Part shown: one piece after another, positions 21,861 to 33,300 of the stretch
Position numbering within the stretch: position 1 is the first letter of the stretch
How the letters are laid out: each line of letters begins with the position of its first letter
Assembly (NCBI GenBank): GCA_022592445.1
Contig: JABYQR010000199.1
Coordinates: 1-64,000 of the forward strand
Origin: Cytidiella melzeri
Lineage: Eukaryota > Basidiomycota > Agaricomycetes > Polyporales > Irpicaceae
DNA: 64,000 nt
Direction of reading: 5' to 3'
Notes under the pieces: model-generated
The model's input: only the letters and a program-made list of their open reading frames with translations
The model's database searches: none
What the model was told of the DNA's origin: nothing
Program-made: the position numbers and the translations under genes

Positions 21861-22915
21861 CGCGCAGTTGAGCTGCCGCGGCCCGCCAACGGTGGGGCTG
21901 CGCTTGTGCGCAGGCGGACTTTTTAGATTGAGCGTAATATCTACGAGAATGCAGAGATCGATATTCAGTGAACTGACAGCTATATATCAAAAGGGTACAG
22001 TCTAGAGGAACTGACTTGAAGCGGGGTGTTCCTGCTTCCTCACGATATCTCCTAACGTCAGGTATACAGAACCGACAAGGTATCTCTTTCTTTTGCTCTT
22101 CTTCGTGTGGGATTGATGCCAAACCTGGATATCTATCCGAGACGCGTGATGAACCTCGCGTCTGTCCATATATACCACGTCAGTGCTAGCCTTAAATGCT
22201 CAAGGACTGTGAACATACAGTTCTATGGGAGCTTTGAGGTTCGGATTTCGACCGTCACATCCCAGAACGGTCTCGTGTTTTCGGTCGTGCTCGACGACGG
22301 TAATGCTTACAATAGGCCTCCAGGACCTTTCAGGGCGTACAAACTTGATTCCTTGGATAGAAACGACTTTGAAATATGAATGAATCAGCATACCAGTTTT
22401 CCACATACCAGCTCAATATAAAATAGAGAGGGAGTCTAGAATGAATGATACGAACCGGTGAGGTACCAGGGCCTGGGCAGCGAATTCCCATGTCAGTGGC
22501 CGATCGACTGAGTCACACTGTAAGATATAGACATACTCTGAGAACTCCATTGTTGTTGAATAATCCTTCCTGCAAGTAACCTGGAGCTTGAGGAGGTGAG
22601 AGGTTGAGTGCAAGCCGCTGTCGTTGCTGCCGGCTGTGCACTCAGCACTGGTGCAGTGTATGAGCGTTTATTGAACACTTCAAGCGGCCCGAGCGGTCCG
22701 CAATACCTTTCGCTTGAAAGTCGAACTTTCCGCTCTCGCGCATACAGCACGAGCACTGCCAATTGCAATACTTAAATAGCTGACTACTCGTACTTAGTTG
22801 GTGGAGCAGTTCGCCTTGTAAAGTTGAGCCTCTGCACGTCAATGTTCTCGGTGGGTACCCGTACACAATTTCATTCCGGCGCACTGCACTCGCCATACAA
22901 GAACAAGCCTCGGCG
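21861..22915. other. Intergenic stretch between membrane-protein gene and coatomer delta
   Basis: The short frames on both strands (for example 22107-22379 plus, 22122-22017 minus) show no domain. The region likely holds the promoter of the membrane-protein gene and the 3' UTR of the coatomer gene. No repeat was recognised. Confidence 0.4.
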
Positions 22916-24964
22916 CTACACAACCGTATAACTGTCCACAGTAACACTCGAATCTTCTGAGAATGCCACCTCCTCTCCATTGTCGATTCGCGTCACGGAC
23001 GCAACTCGGGCCCCGGCAATACTGCCTTGCGCAACAAACGTCACTTGAACAGGGAAAAAAGCACCCGCGTCGTCCCCTCCAACGGAGAACTCGAGAGTTC
23101 CTGAACGATCGTCGGTGTCAACTCGGCCAACGTGCCAATCAATTGCATGGTTTGAACCGTTGAGCGTCCATTCACCCGAATGGGAGGAGACTGTGGGATA
23201 TGAACCCGATCTAAGCGGGTGAAACTTCACAGTTAGCGTCCGCGGTCTAGCTTTTGGCAAGGGTTATTGACGTACGGGAGAGGTATTGAGATCAAAACGT
23301 CGTGCAAGATGACTCCTTCATTCTCAAGCTCGTACTCGATATTGACATCACAGGTACCGTCATTTCCTGGGGTTGGCCAACAGTTTACTATTCGACAGAC
23401 ATCTTGGGTTACTCATGGTTCCAGGAAAGCACAGAAGAAAATGACGCAACTGGATAATGGCACGTAGCTCTCGTCCTTCCCGGCATATCGCCATTTGAGA
23501 ACGGCTAGTGATTGGCCAACAGGGAACGATCTCGAGGGGTCCTTGAGCGCAATAAGCCGCTCCTTGTTGGCTGCAAATTTGCCTACATTAGGGTGTTGTT
23601 TGTATTGCAGTTCAGGTCCGAAAGCGGTAGCAGGCTCGGCGAGAGAGAGCTTGACACGGGCGAGAGCACTGTCTGTGACTTGGAGGTTCATATCGCCCTT
23701 GAGCTCGAGGCTATTGAGACCGCCTTCACGGGCAAGTTCCAGTGAGATTGTCTCCTTCACAATTATATGCACACTTTGATTACTGCGTTAGTAAGCGGTT
23801 TGAGTGCTCACATGAGATGAGAGCGAACCTTTCGGGAGTGACTGTCGGCAGGCTAGCGCGCGATGGTTGTACCGGCTGAAGAGGTGTATGTTCAACGGGC
23901 GCAGGAGTTCCTGGCACTGACATGTCTTCTGAAAGCATGGCCTCTCCGCCTAGTGCGTCTAACAACTGTGACTGCGTGGTTTTTTTGCCTCCAAGTTGCA
24001 TGCCACTCTTTTTGAATGCCGGAGTCTTAAGAGCTGAAGCAGCGGGCGAACTCGCTCGAACGGGCGTGGGTGCCTCAAATCGTTGCGGTACAGGCGCATA
24101 TCCAGATATCCCTCCACCAAGATAGCCCCCTGCGCCAGGCGCACCACCTCCACCAGCTGCGCGTCGTTGTTGTTCTCGCCTCTGCATCTCTAGTTGCTTG
24201 GCGCGGCGCTTGAGCTCCTCTTTTGCTTCGGCTTCTTTGTTCTGTCAGACGAACCAGTCAGTAGCCGAGTCAGATATAGTCGTACACGCGGCTTTGTATG
24301 CAAATTTCGGAGCATGTAGCGACTAGCAGCAGTGCCGGTGCATGCGTGTATCACGGTGAGACATCGTGAAGGACAAAAACTCACTCTAGCAATGATTTCC
24401 TGAATCTTCTCTTCGTGACTCTCCATCTCCAATACATTCCTAACCTGCACCAAATTCACGCTCTCCCTATAGCCCAAGCTCACAATCTCATCAAACGCCT
24501 CCAAAATCTCAAAAGCGTTCCTGGATATTTCGCGCTGATCTGCGGTAGCACGGCACATGTCCGAGACGACGCGAGCAAAGAGATGGAGAGTGTCTATGTC
24601 CTGGAGTATATTGGACGCTTTGTTGGTGATAAGAACGATGTAGAGATCTTCAAGTGGTTGGTAGACGTAGCGAACGTCGGAGGTTTCAACAGACGTGTGC
24701 TGCGTGTTGGTAGGGATTACTTTTGGGAAGGAGGCGAGGAGAGATTCGATGCGTGGGCGGGTCATGTCCCGGAATTGGCGAGAGATTACGGCTGGTGCAA
24801 AGCAAATTGGATTAGCTGTCTAGAATAGCGGCCTGCAAGTAGAGCTGGATGACCTTTGCCGCCTTTTGTACATATCGATGCGGCGAGTACGACCTACAGA
24901 TGCGCGAGGAAGTGAACAATTTGCATACAAGAGAAAGAGTGTAAAGATGTTTCGGACATACCAT
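22916..24964 (-). CDS. RET2: Coatomer subunit delta (COPI, archain)
   Basis: Eight exons on the minus strand: 24964-24962, 24893-24854, 24791-24385, 24241-23829, 23782-23451, 23402-23276 and 23210-22916 follow from frame and GT-AG sites, with the start codon alone forming the first exon. That makes seven coding exons, about 538 residues, close to the family's usual 510-550. The amino part is the longin-like domain (MVVLAASICTKGGK, SRQFRDMTR, HTSVETSDVRYVYQPLE, AFDEIVSLGYRE.VNL, SHEEKIQEI). A basic linker (KEELKRRAKQLEMQRR) and a Gly/Pro-rich stretch lead into the mu-homology domain (VNCWP, CDVNIEYELE, SSHSGEW). It forms the F-subcomplex with the other adaptor-like COPI subunits on Golgi vesicles for retrograde transport to the ER. 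The gene symbol follows yeast. Confidence 0.93.
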
Positions 24965-25689
24965 TGCAACCAGATAGAGATTACAGATACACTCTAGAGT
25001 CCTGTAGGAGACGTACCGAGCGATGGCTGTCCGTAACGATTCAGTGTGGTCGCTGCTTGGAGGAACGAAAGATCAAACTTCACTACAGCGACGTGTCGGC
25101 CATTGGACAGACATCACAGCACGTGACCACTTCGGCGATCCCACGTGGGCAAACGGGCCAACCGCCGCCACTTTCACTGTTCTGAGACGGGATAGTAGCA
25201 TGTAGCAAGCACCTAAAGCACCTAAAGCCTGCACAGGTACTCTGGAACTTGTTTCTGGCCCTCGATGCATGCACTGTGAGTATATCGAAGTATTCTGTGT
25301 ATGTATGACACTACTAACATCGCACTCAAGCTTGCCAGTGCCAGTTTTACTTGTTCTCACCGAATTCGCGACCATGTTCACCCTGGCACTCGACTCAAGG
25401 TGACTCACAACTTCAACTACTGTGTTCCATACTGACTCACTTCAGCGATTCGAACACGCGTAACCCTGAAGCCACTTTAACGTTATTGCTGCCCTCTGCG
25501 GATTGTATAAGCAAATTCTGTCGACAGCGGGACAGTTCGATGACTCGGAGCCGACATCTTGCGGATAGCCTGCCTGTTCTAGTCTTTATACCGCTTACTC
25601 TTGTAACGGTTAATACTAGTTCATGATGGGGTGCGTGAAGTTCGTCCCAGAGTCAGGAGAGCGCAATGCTCTGGCACATTCAAGCAAGT

Positions 25690-25827
25690 ATCCTTGGCAC
25701 CTCCACTTGCTTTGCTTCTCGTAGTTAGTCGATCTCACCTCTTTGGCTCATTTTCTAGGACGCTGACGCGATTTGACATCGATTAGGCCGTGAACACCAG
25801 AAGAGAGCTCCCAGGTGCCAAGGATGA
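25690..25827. repeat. Short element-like inverted repeat, 13-bp arms
   Basis: ATCCTTGGCACCT at 25690-25702 is repeated in perfect inverse at 25815-25827, about 112 bp apart. The size and shape would suit a very small MITE. No target duplication was seen. Confidence 0.45.
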
Positions 25828-25859
25828 TCGTACCCAATAACGGTACGTGGCCACAGGGT

Positions 25860-25888
25860 GCGCGGGGACCCATGTGCAGTCCCCGCGC
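25860..25888. repeat. GC-rich hairpin
   Basis: GCGCGGGGAC and GTCCCCGCGC form a perfect 10-bp stem with a nine-base loop. Just upstream (about 25830-25848) CGTACC and GGTACG form a smaller stem. Its meaning is unknown, and there is no U tract to suggest a terminator. Confidence 0.5.
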
Positions 25889-26920
25889 CACTGGCGCCAT
25901 CATGCATGGGCGAAACTTTCTCTCAGCCTAGAGTGCCGCTCACCCGACAGCACATTGTGCGTCCTGCCAGCGCTCAGGTCTGTTCTGCGAGACCAGGAAC
26001 CAGGGACACACTGACTTGTTTCGATGGAATATCAGATGTGCCGCACTTCAAAGGCAGAGAATACAAACATCTTAAGCTTATCGGCGCGCCATTATCGGTG
26101 CGCCACTGTAGCTGGGTCCCCTGCCAATATGAACCGCTGATTTCCAGTTTGTATCAAGACTAGCAGGGTGTTATAAATCTAAATCGGCCGCAAAACGTGA
26201 TTGCGTCCCGGTAGAGAGCAGGATTATCCATACAATCACCCGTGCAGTGCCTCGCTGAACTCGGAAGATCATGTAGGAAGCAGCCAGTCAGAATGACTCG
26301 GCGACGACTCTTAGTAAATCAGAGAGCCTGTGCATCTACATCAAGCTCTATAAATGATCATTTATCAGTATGTTCATCATTTGTTTGGTGTTCAAATTTG
26401 CAGTTGACAGTCGTCCGACTTGAGCGATAACTTACTCTCGTGATCATGAAAACAGGCCTACTTCAAAATAATCGCAGCAGAGAAAAGTCACAGTGTGCGC
26501 ACAGTTTGCTCTCAGATTGTTCAGCAGCTGACACAGTTTCTGTATTTTTGGACCGCAGTCGGTCTCGGCTTTGCGTCGTAATACGCTCACGTCGTGCGGC
26601 TGTAGCCGCACAGATATGGTTCTCAAGAAATCACACATATAGCTGCAGAGTGCGTATCCTCAAACGCTCATGACTATTATATCGGAACAGTATTAATAGT
26701 GCCTCATTCATGCAATTGTAGCCGGACGCTCTCGCATTCTCCGATATCGAATAAGAAGATTATACAGTCGATCCGTAGTGGCAACGAGCTGGTGAGGTTG
26801 GTCTATATTCAGGTTACTCTGCGTTGGGCTGCAACCATTCACCATATAAGCCTCCTCTCGGGGTATCATGGTTCATCACGAATCCCGTTTCTCCTGTGCC
26901 CACCGTCCTCCACGGTCGCT

Positions 26921-28938
26921 ATGGTGTTCTACTTGCCCTTTGGGTCTGACAAACCGTTTTCTCGCTTTGTCGTTACCGCCACCTTGAGCGCACTGGCACT
27001 GAAGACAAAGATCTGGGAATTATTTATCATATACGGTGAGTTTTACTCCCCTTGGTCAAGTAATGCATGTCTACCGTCTGACCCGCCGCTCTGCAGCTCG
27101 TTGGAGTCTCTTGTCGGCAATACAACGCGGTGTCACTCATGGCAGTCTCACTATCCACGAGGACGACAAGACGCTCCACTTTGGTGAAAAACTCGGATCC
27201 AAGAAACAACGCATGCCCGCTGCTGTCATCAGGGTACAAAATCCAAACTTTTGGATCCGCCTATATGCCGCATACGACCTAGGGTGTATGTGTTGCTGGG
27301 ATCAAATTGTCGAATCCCGCACTGACATCTCTCTGATGGTTTCAGTTGCAGAGGCATACATGCACGGTGACTTTACAGGGTCGCCCGAAGATGCGAAGGC
27401 CATCCTTGATGTTAGTATCGATTTTTGCTGCACCCTGAGGGAAGCTAACGAGAACCATCTGTTAGCTCTGGCTTGTGAATCGCCATAATCTCAATTCGCT
27501 ATCAAGCATAGTGAGCTGGAGTGCGTCCAAACTCTCCGCGCTCTACATCATGGCACTCGGTCAATCTCTCTCAAACGCCAGGCTCAATGTGGTTCGTGTT
27601 TCCCTTGATCCCGAGCGCGACTATCATATCTGATGTTCCGACTCAGATAACCGGGTACGACGTGTCCAATGAGTTTTTCTACAAGCTACTTGGCGAGACG
27701 ATGCAGTATTCCTGCGCCATTTGGCCTGAGCACACTGGCGGTGTGCGAGGCGACCTCGATGGGACATGGAGTGCCGGTGATTTGGATGCTGCTCAACTCT
27801 ACAAGATTCACAGCGTCCTCCGCCAAGCACGTGTTCGACGTGGAGATAGGGTCCTGGAAATTGGCACCGGGTGGGGTTCCCTGGCAATCGAGGTGAGGAA
27901 AGATCGGCTTTGTCGGCTTTGATGAAATGGAAAAGACCGCGGAACGGTGGAACATGTCATACAATCTTCTAGGCACTGCTACCGACGTGCCAGTAGCTCG
28001 ATGTACTGATTCATGGCTGTGCTTGCAGGCTGCAAAGATAGGGTGCACGGTCGACACATTGACCCTCTCGGTGGAACAGAAGGCGTGGGCAGAAGGTCGT
28101 ATACGCCGTGCGGGTCTCCAGGACAGAATCACTGTCCATCTTCTCGACTATCGTGAACTGCCTCCGCACTTCGAGCACAAGTTCGATGCATTCATCAGCA
28201 TTGAGATGGTTGAGGTAAGTAACCCCGTTTACCCGAAGTTCTTTCATAGAACATCGAATCTTTGTTCTGGCGTTGTAGCACGCAGGCGCGAAGTGGCTGC
28301 CAACCTACTTCAAGATGATTGATTGGGCGCTGAAACAAGAACGCGGGGCTGCTGTCATCACTGCCACATCCATGCCTGACTGGCGCTTTAGTGAATACCA
28401 GTACGTCTGTGCCCTGGTTCGTATGCTATGTACCTCCAACACTCATCCCCCGCTTCAGATCGGTGGATTACGCGAGACGTTATCAATGGCCAAATGCTTT
28501 CATACCGTCACCTACGTATTTGGCTATGACTGCCGATAAGGCGTGGAGAGGAAAGATGTGTCTCGAAAGCATAGAAGACCATACACACCATTACCCCCGT
28601 ACTCTCCGTGAATGGGGACGGTATGTTGTCGTGATTTTTTGATCGAGATGCGGCAACTGCTAAGGCCACTTTGCAGTCGTTTGCAGAGCCACTGGGGATC
28701 AGAGACGATCAAGAATCTCGTTGAGCGTCATCCGAATGGGCTCAACGATCCTCACGCGCTTGGGATATTCAAGCGTAAATGGGAGTATATGTGCATTTAC
28801 GCAGAAGCTGGATTTGCGAGGGCGTATGCTTCGTGTCATCAATGGACGTTTGTCCGTCCTGTGCGTGTTTGTTTTGGGTTTTGATTGTCATAAACTGACA
28901 CTGAGATTCAGGAGAATATCGTCATGCGATGCGACTAG
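26921..28938 (+). CDS. Cyclopropane-fatty-acyl-phospholipid synthase-like SAM methyltransferase
   Basis: Ten exons: 26921-27035, 27097-27285, 27346-27410, 27466-27588, 27647-27892, 28029-28214, 28279-28400, 28459-28620, 28677-28860 and 28912-28938, about 472 residues, all joins in frame. Order of features: amino region with GSLTIHED and FWIRLYAAYDLGFAEAYMHGD, then GYDVSNEFFYKLLGETMQYSC, then the SAM-binding motif I RVLEIGTGWGSLAIE (about 232-246), then LDYRELP, FISIEMVEHAG, YQWPNAFIPSP and HYPRTLREWGRR near the end. This is the CFA/Mts1 fold, which adds a methylene or methyl group from SAM to a lipid acyl chain. The substrate (phospholipid acyl chain or sphingolipid base) cannot be decided. 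It lacks the long amino-terminal membrane region of sphingolipid C9-methyltransferases, which favours the CFA type. Confidence 0.88.
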
Positions 28939-30366
28939 TTGTGATGTTCCACAACACCGCCGCTCATCTCTCTCTGTATCAGATATAGCAGTATTTTGTT
29001 TTGAAAGGATGTTTAGTCAGTCCAGTACCGTGTCCAAGTTCAAAACTGCTATTCCTGCATTTCTGCTCCATATTCTCGACCCCCGTGGAGTTTGCGTGAG
29101 CCAGGACATGGATGGGCCAATAGGACCGTCACCTGAGCCTGCTTTTAGCACGTCTCTGAAGTTGGTATTGCTCTTGCGCGCTATCAGCTCCTGTATCAAT
29201 CTTTTGAATTGTAAAAAAAAAATCCCGGAGCTGCACTGAGTCGATTGTACGGCGTAAACCGCTCTATGCATTCGTTCTGAACTTCTGCTTACTTCCTACA
29301 TTTGGTGAGATAAAACATAGTGATATTGCTCTGCGCCACGCAAAAAGGCTGGCTGAGAGCTTGTTGGAAGGAGAGCCGCCTCTGTCAGTGGCGTACCTCC
29401 CTGAATTAGTAAGAGACAGCTTCCCGATAGATCTTGTGCCATCAAGCGTGGCTGACTTGGTGGGTCAGTGTATCTAGACTGGCTGGCAATAGTGCATCGC
29501 ACGGAGTTTCTCTTCCTATCGTTTATCGCAGACTCAACTTCAGATTCGTAAACGCAGGGTAGCTACCTCATAGCATAAAGTGGGAGGTTACGTACAGCCA
29601 TCATCGTATTTTCACAACTTGAAGCTTGAGTGATGTCGAAATATGTGTTAGCTGTCATTTCCCTTGCTCCTCTACGGTCGCTCGTACCAGAATGGCCGCA
29701 GTAACCTAACGGTGAAACGAAGACCCATCACAGGCGGGTCGATGCCGCCAGAGAGAGAGAAAGAGAGAGATTACTTCAGATCTCTAAAGGTAGTGTGCTT
29801 GAAGAAACGCAGAGAGTATCTTCGTGTGCCAACCCCACGAGCTCCCCGACAGACTAGGTAAAACCCGGGTGCCGAAGGCACTTGGTATCACTACCAGTAG
29901 GCAGGCTCGACTTGGCGCTGGATAGATTGAAAGTCCATGGAGTGCAAGACGACTAAGCTTTAAGTTTTGAGACCTAAGACTGGTAGAACAAACACCAAAT
30001 GTTCGAAAGATTGCAACGCACCGCAGCGGTGAGTTAACACCCCGCTCGTTCGTGAAAGGCTGTCTTCACAAACGTCGTAATAGCCTTACTGGCAATTTTT
30101 TCAGAAATGCAATACGCTGGTTTGAACTTACAAAATTCCATTGCGAGCCATTCCCTCAATGTTCTGGCATTTCAGGCTATGGATGGTTGTCCTGGTCTGA
30201 AGACTTTGAACTCCCAATCGGGCCAATGATTTATTCGCGTGTATCGCGCACGTGACCGTTCATATCGCGACGCGCAGGCGCTGAGAGGTGGACGCGTCCT
30301 CCAAGTCTTTCTCACTCTCCTTTTCCTTCTCTGACGAGCATTTTACCCGCGTATCGTTCGAATCAT
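28939..30366. other. Intergenic region, no supported gene
   Basis: 1.4 kb between the methyltransferase and SMC4. It has a short GA-rich run (about 29749-29768) and several small frames without domains. A weak tRNA-like B-box (GGGTCGATGCC near 29736) does not fold into a tRNA by eye. The SMC4 promoter lies at the right end, where a CT-rich run at 30305-30335 precedes the ATG. Confidence 0.45.
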
Positions 30367-33300
30367 ATGCCTCCAAGAAGGTCTGGCCGCTCACGGGCAT
30401 CAGCTGAGCCCCCTACTCAGCCGACCGCCCCGCAGAGCAAACGAAAACGGCCGCTGCACGACGCGAATCAACCTGAGGATGTTCAGGACGATGCACCGAC
30501 GACCAAGACCCAAAGGAGTACACGCGTCTCTAGGAAGGCGCTGATGAATGCTGTGGAATCTGACGAAGAAGCTGAAGAGGTTTCGCCGCCACCTGTGAAG
30601 AAATCGCGTCCCTCGCTCGAGACCGAATCCGGAGCAGACGAGTCGGAGGACGACCAGACAACCAAGCCCGCGAGATCGAGACGGACGGCTGTCAGAAAAC
30701 CAGCTATTGGCGCGCCAGCGCCCTCGAGGAGGCGTAAAGCAGCGGCGGTGAAGCAAGAGGTCGACGATGTTGCTGCCATCGAGGAGGAGGAGAAGAAGGA
30801 AGAGGACGAGGAGGAGGAAGAGGCTGTAAAACCTTCCTCTTCCAGGCGTATAAACACGAAACTAGAGGACGTATCTTCAGACGAGGAGTTTGAGGAAAAG
30901 AAACCTGTACGGAAAGCGAGATCTAGCGGAGCATCGCGAGCTGCAGCCCCGAGAGGTCGACGTGGGCGAACTTCTGTTCCTCCGCGAGCGTCTTCTTCTA
31001 GGAGCAAGAGAGCTGTATCTGTATCGTCGACGGTAGAGTCTGAGGCGTTACAGGATGGAAAGCATGCTCAGCACGATGGCAACGACTCCGACAGTTTGTC
31101 ATACGCCGATCCCGAACCGGCCTCTAAGGCTGTACACCACACAAAGAAACCGGTAATCGAGCCTATTGTGGAGCAGGAGGAAGAAGAAGAGGAACACTCT
31201 CTGTTGGAACCAGAGGTACCGCGATCTCCGACACCGAAACCGCAGGTGCTACCTATGGCTCCTGTCGAGCCTCAAGGTCCTAAAGCACGCCTAGTCATAC
31301 ACAAGATGGTCTTAGTGAACTTCAAGAGTTACGCAGGGCGTCAAGAGATAGGCCCCTTCCACAAGGTTGGTCATAATACGTCCTTGCGCTCATACCTTGT
31401 GTGCTGATCATCTTGCAGTCATTCTCGTCCATCGTTGGCCCAAATGGATCTGGAAAGTCGAACACCATCGACGCACTTCTTTTTGTGTTTGGATATCGAG
31501 CATCTAAAATGCGCCAGGGAAAGTTGTCAGAGCTCATACATAACTCCGCTCGCCACCCAGACCTCGAAGATTGTAGCGTTGAAGTCCACTTCCGCGAGAT
31601 CATGGACTTGGTGAGGAATGCTTCTTTCTCAATCGGACTGTCACTCACTCTCTATGGAAAGCCCGGTCCAGATGCATTTGAAGTTGTTCCTGACTCCCGA
31701 CTTGTCGTGGCTAGGACCGCGTACAAGAACAACAGTAGCAAATATACCATCAATGGCAGGCAGAGCAACTACAAGGAAGTGCAAACCCTCCTGAAAGGCC
31801 GTGGGATCGATTTGGATCACAACAGGTTCCTAATTTTACAGGTGTGTCGGCTTCTCTACTTGACAAAATATCAATCTGACCATCTCTAAAGGGAGAAGTC
31901 GAGTCCATTGCGCAGATGAAGCCGAAGGCTCCCAACGAGCACGAAGACGGTCTGCTCGAGTACCTAGAGGACATCATCGGCACTGCCCAGTACAAGGAGC
32001 CCATTGATACTGCGAGCCAGATTGTAGAGGAGCTGAATGAAGAACGCGCGGAGAAGATGAACAGGCTGAAGATTGTCGAGCGCGAGCGCGATGCGCTGGA
32101 GCAGGAGAAGAAAGAGGCTGAAGACTTTTTACGCCTTCAAAATGAGCACGTCAGAGCGTTGTCGAGGCTATGGCAATGGTATTTGTGGAAGTGTCTCGAG
32201 AACGAGGAAGCGTTCAACAGCTCGATTGTAAGTCCCGATATCATTTTTTGGCTTTGACATCTTCCTCAAACGGTATATAACAGGCCGATGCGGAAAAGGC
32301 ACTCAAGGAAGAAACCGATCGCAATCAAGATGATATTACACACCTGGCAATGCTTGAGAAGCACTACAAGGAACGCGGTGACGCTTACGAGGTAGTACCC
32401 TTCGTTATGTGCGCAAATTTACAACGCTCATGGCTTCACTAGGAAGTGCAACGAGCGGCGGCCGTGGCTCTGAAAGAGCTTACTTCTAACGAGAAGATAC
32501 AAGTTGGCTTGGAAGAACGCCGCAAACATGCGAAGAGCAAAGCCAAGAAATTGGAGAAATCACACAAGGATGTAAGCCGTCATGCGTCGCCGACGCTGCG
32601 ATACTAAAGAAACGATTCTGTAGGACGTGCACAACAGAGCTGAAGCCGCTCGAGCGATTGCTGATAATACGGAAAAGCTGGAAAGGGAGAGAAGGAAACT
32701 TGAGGAATTTGAGGCGTCACTATCCGCAGAAGAGAAGATCCTTGAACAGATCCGTGACAGTTTGAAAGGTAATTATTCGATGATGCCCGCTTGAAGCTGT
32801 GAAGTTTGAGGGATCTCTATTATCAGACAAGACTCAGGTATATCACGATCAAATCGAGGCGAAACAGCGGGAGCTCCAGCCGTGGACTACAAAGATAAAC
32901 AAGAAGCAAGCAGAGGTAGATGTGGCCAAGAGCGAGCGAGAGATGCTAGCGAAGAAGGCCGAAGCCGCGAGAGCTACTCTGGACGAAGCCAAGCAGACCC
33001 TCGAAAGGCTTCAAGACGATCACAAGGCTAAGGTATGTCGTGCCTTTTGAATGACGCCCAAACGACGCGCTAATGTCGAGCAGGTGGCCGAGGTAGATGA
33101 GTTGAGGTCCCAGCGCACGAGCAAAGTCCAAGAACTCCGGGATGAGCAGCGCAGACTTCAGGTTTGTGGCGTGATCTGTCAGGGCCAGCGCTGACTGATC
33201 AATGCGAATTAGGACATCCAAGGTCGTCTACAAGAGCTTCGTAGCAAAGCGTCATCGTCTCTACAGAAAGTTGATGAGGCAAAGGCTTCTCAGGCTGCCA

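Larger units (their letters stand above)
24965..26920. other. Long intergenic region with inverted repeats, no supported gene
   Basis: Nearly 2 kb between divergent genes (coatomer delta and the methyltransferase). Small frames show no domain. Two inverted-repeat structures (25690-25827 and 25860-25888) stand out. 26160-26760 is AT-rich without recognisable motifs. It must include both promoters. Confidence 0.45.

Noticed and set aside
29690..29760. tRNA-like A/B box sequence
   Set aside because: A B-box-like GGGTCGATGCC is present, but no acceptor stem or anticodon arm pairs.
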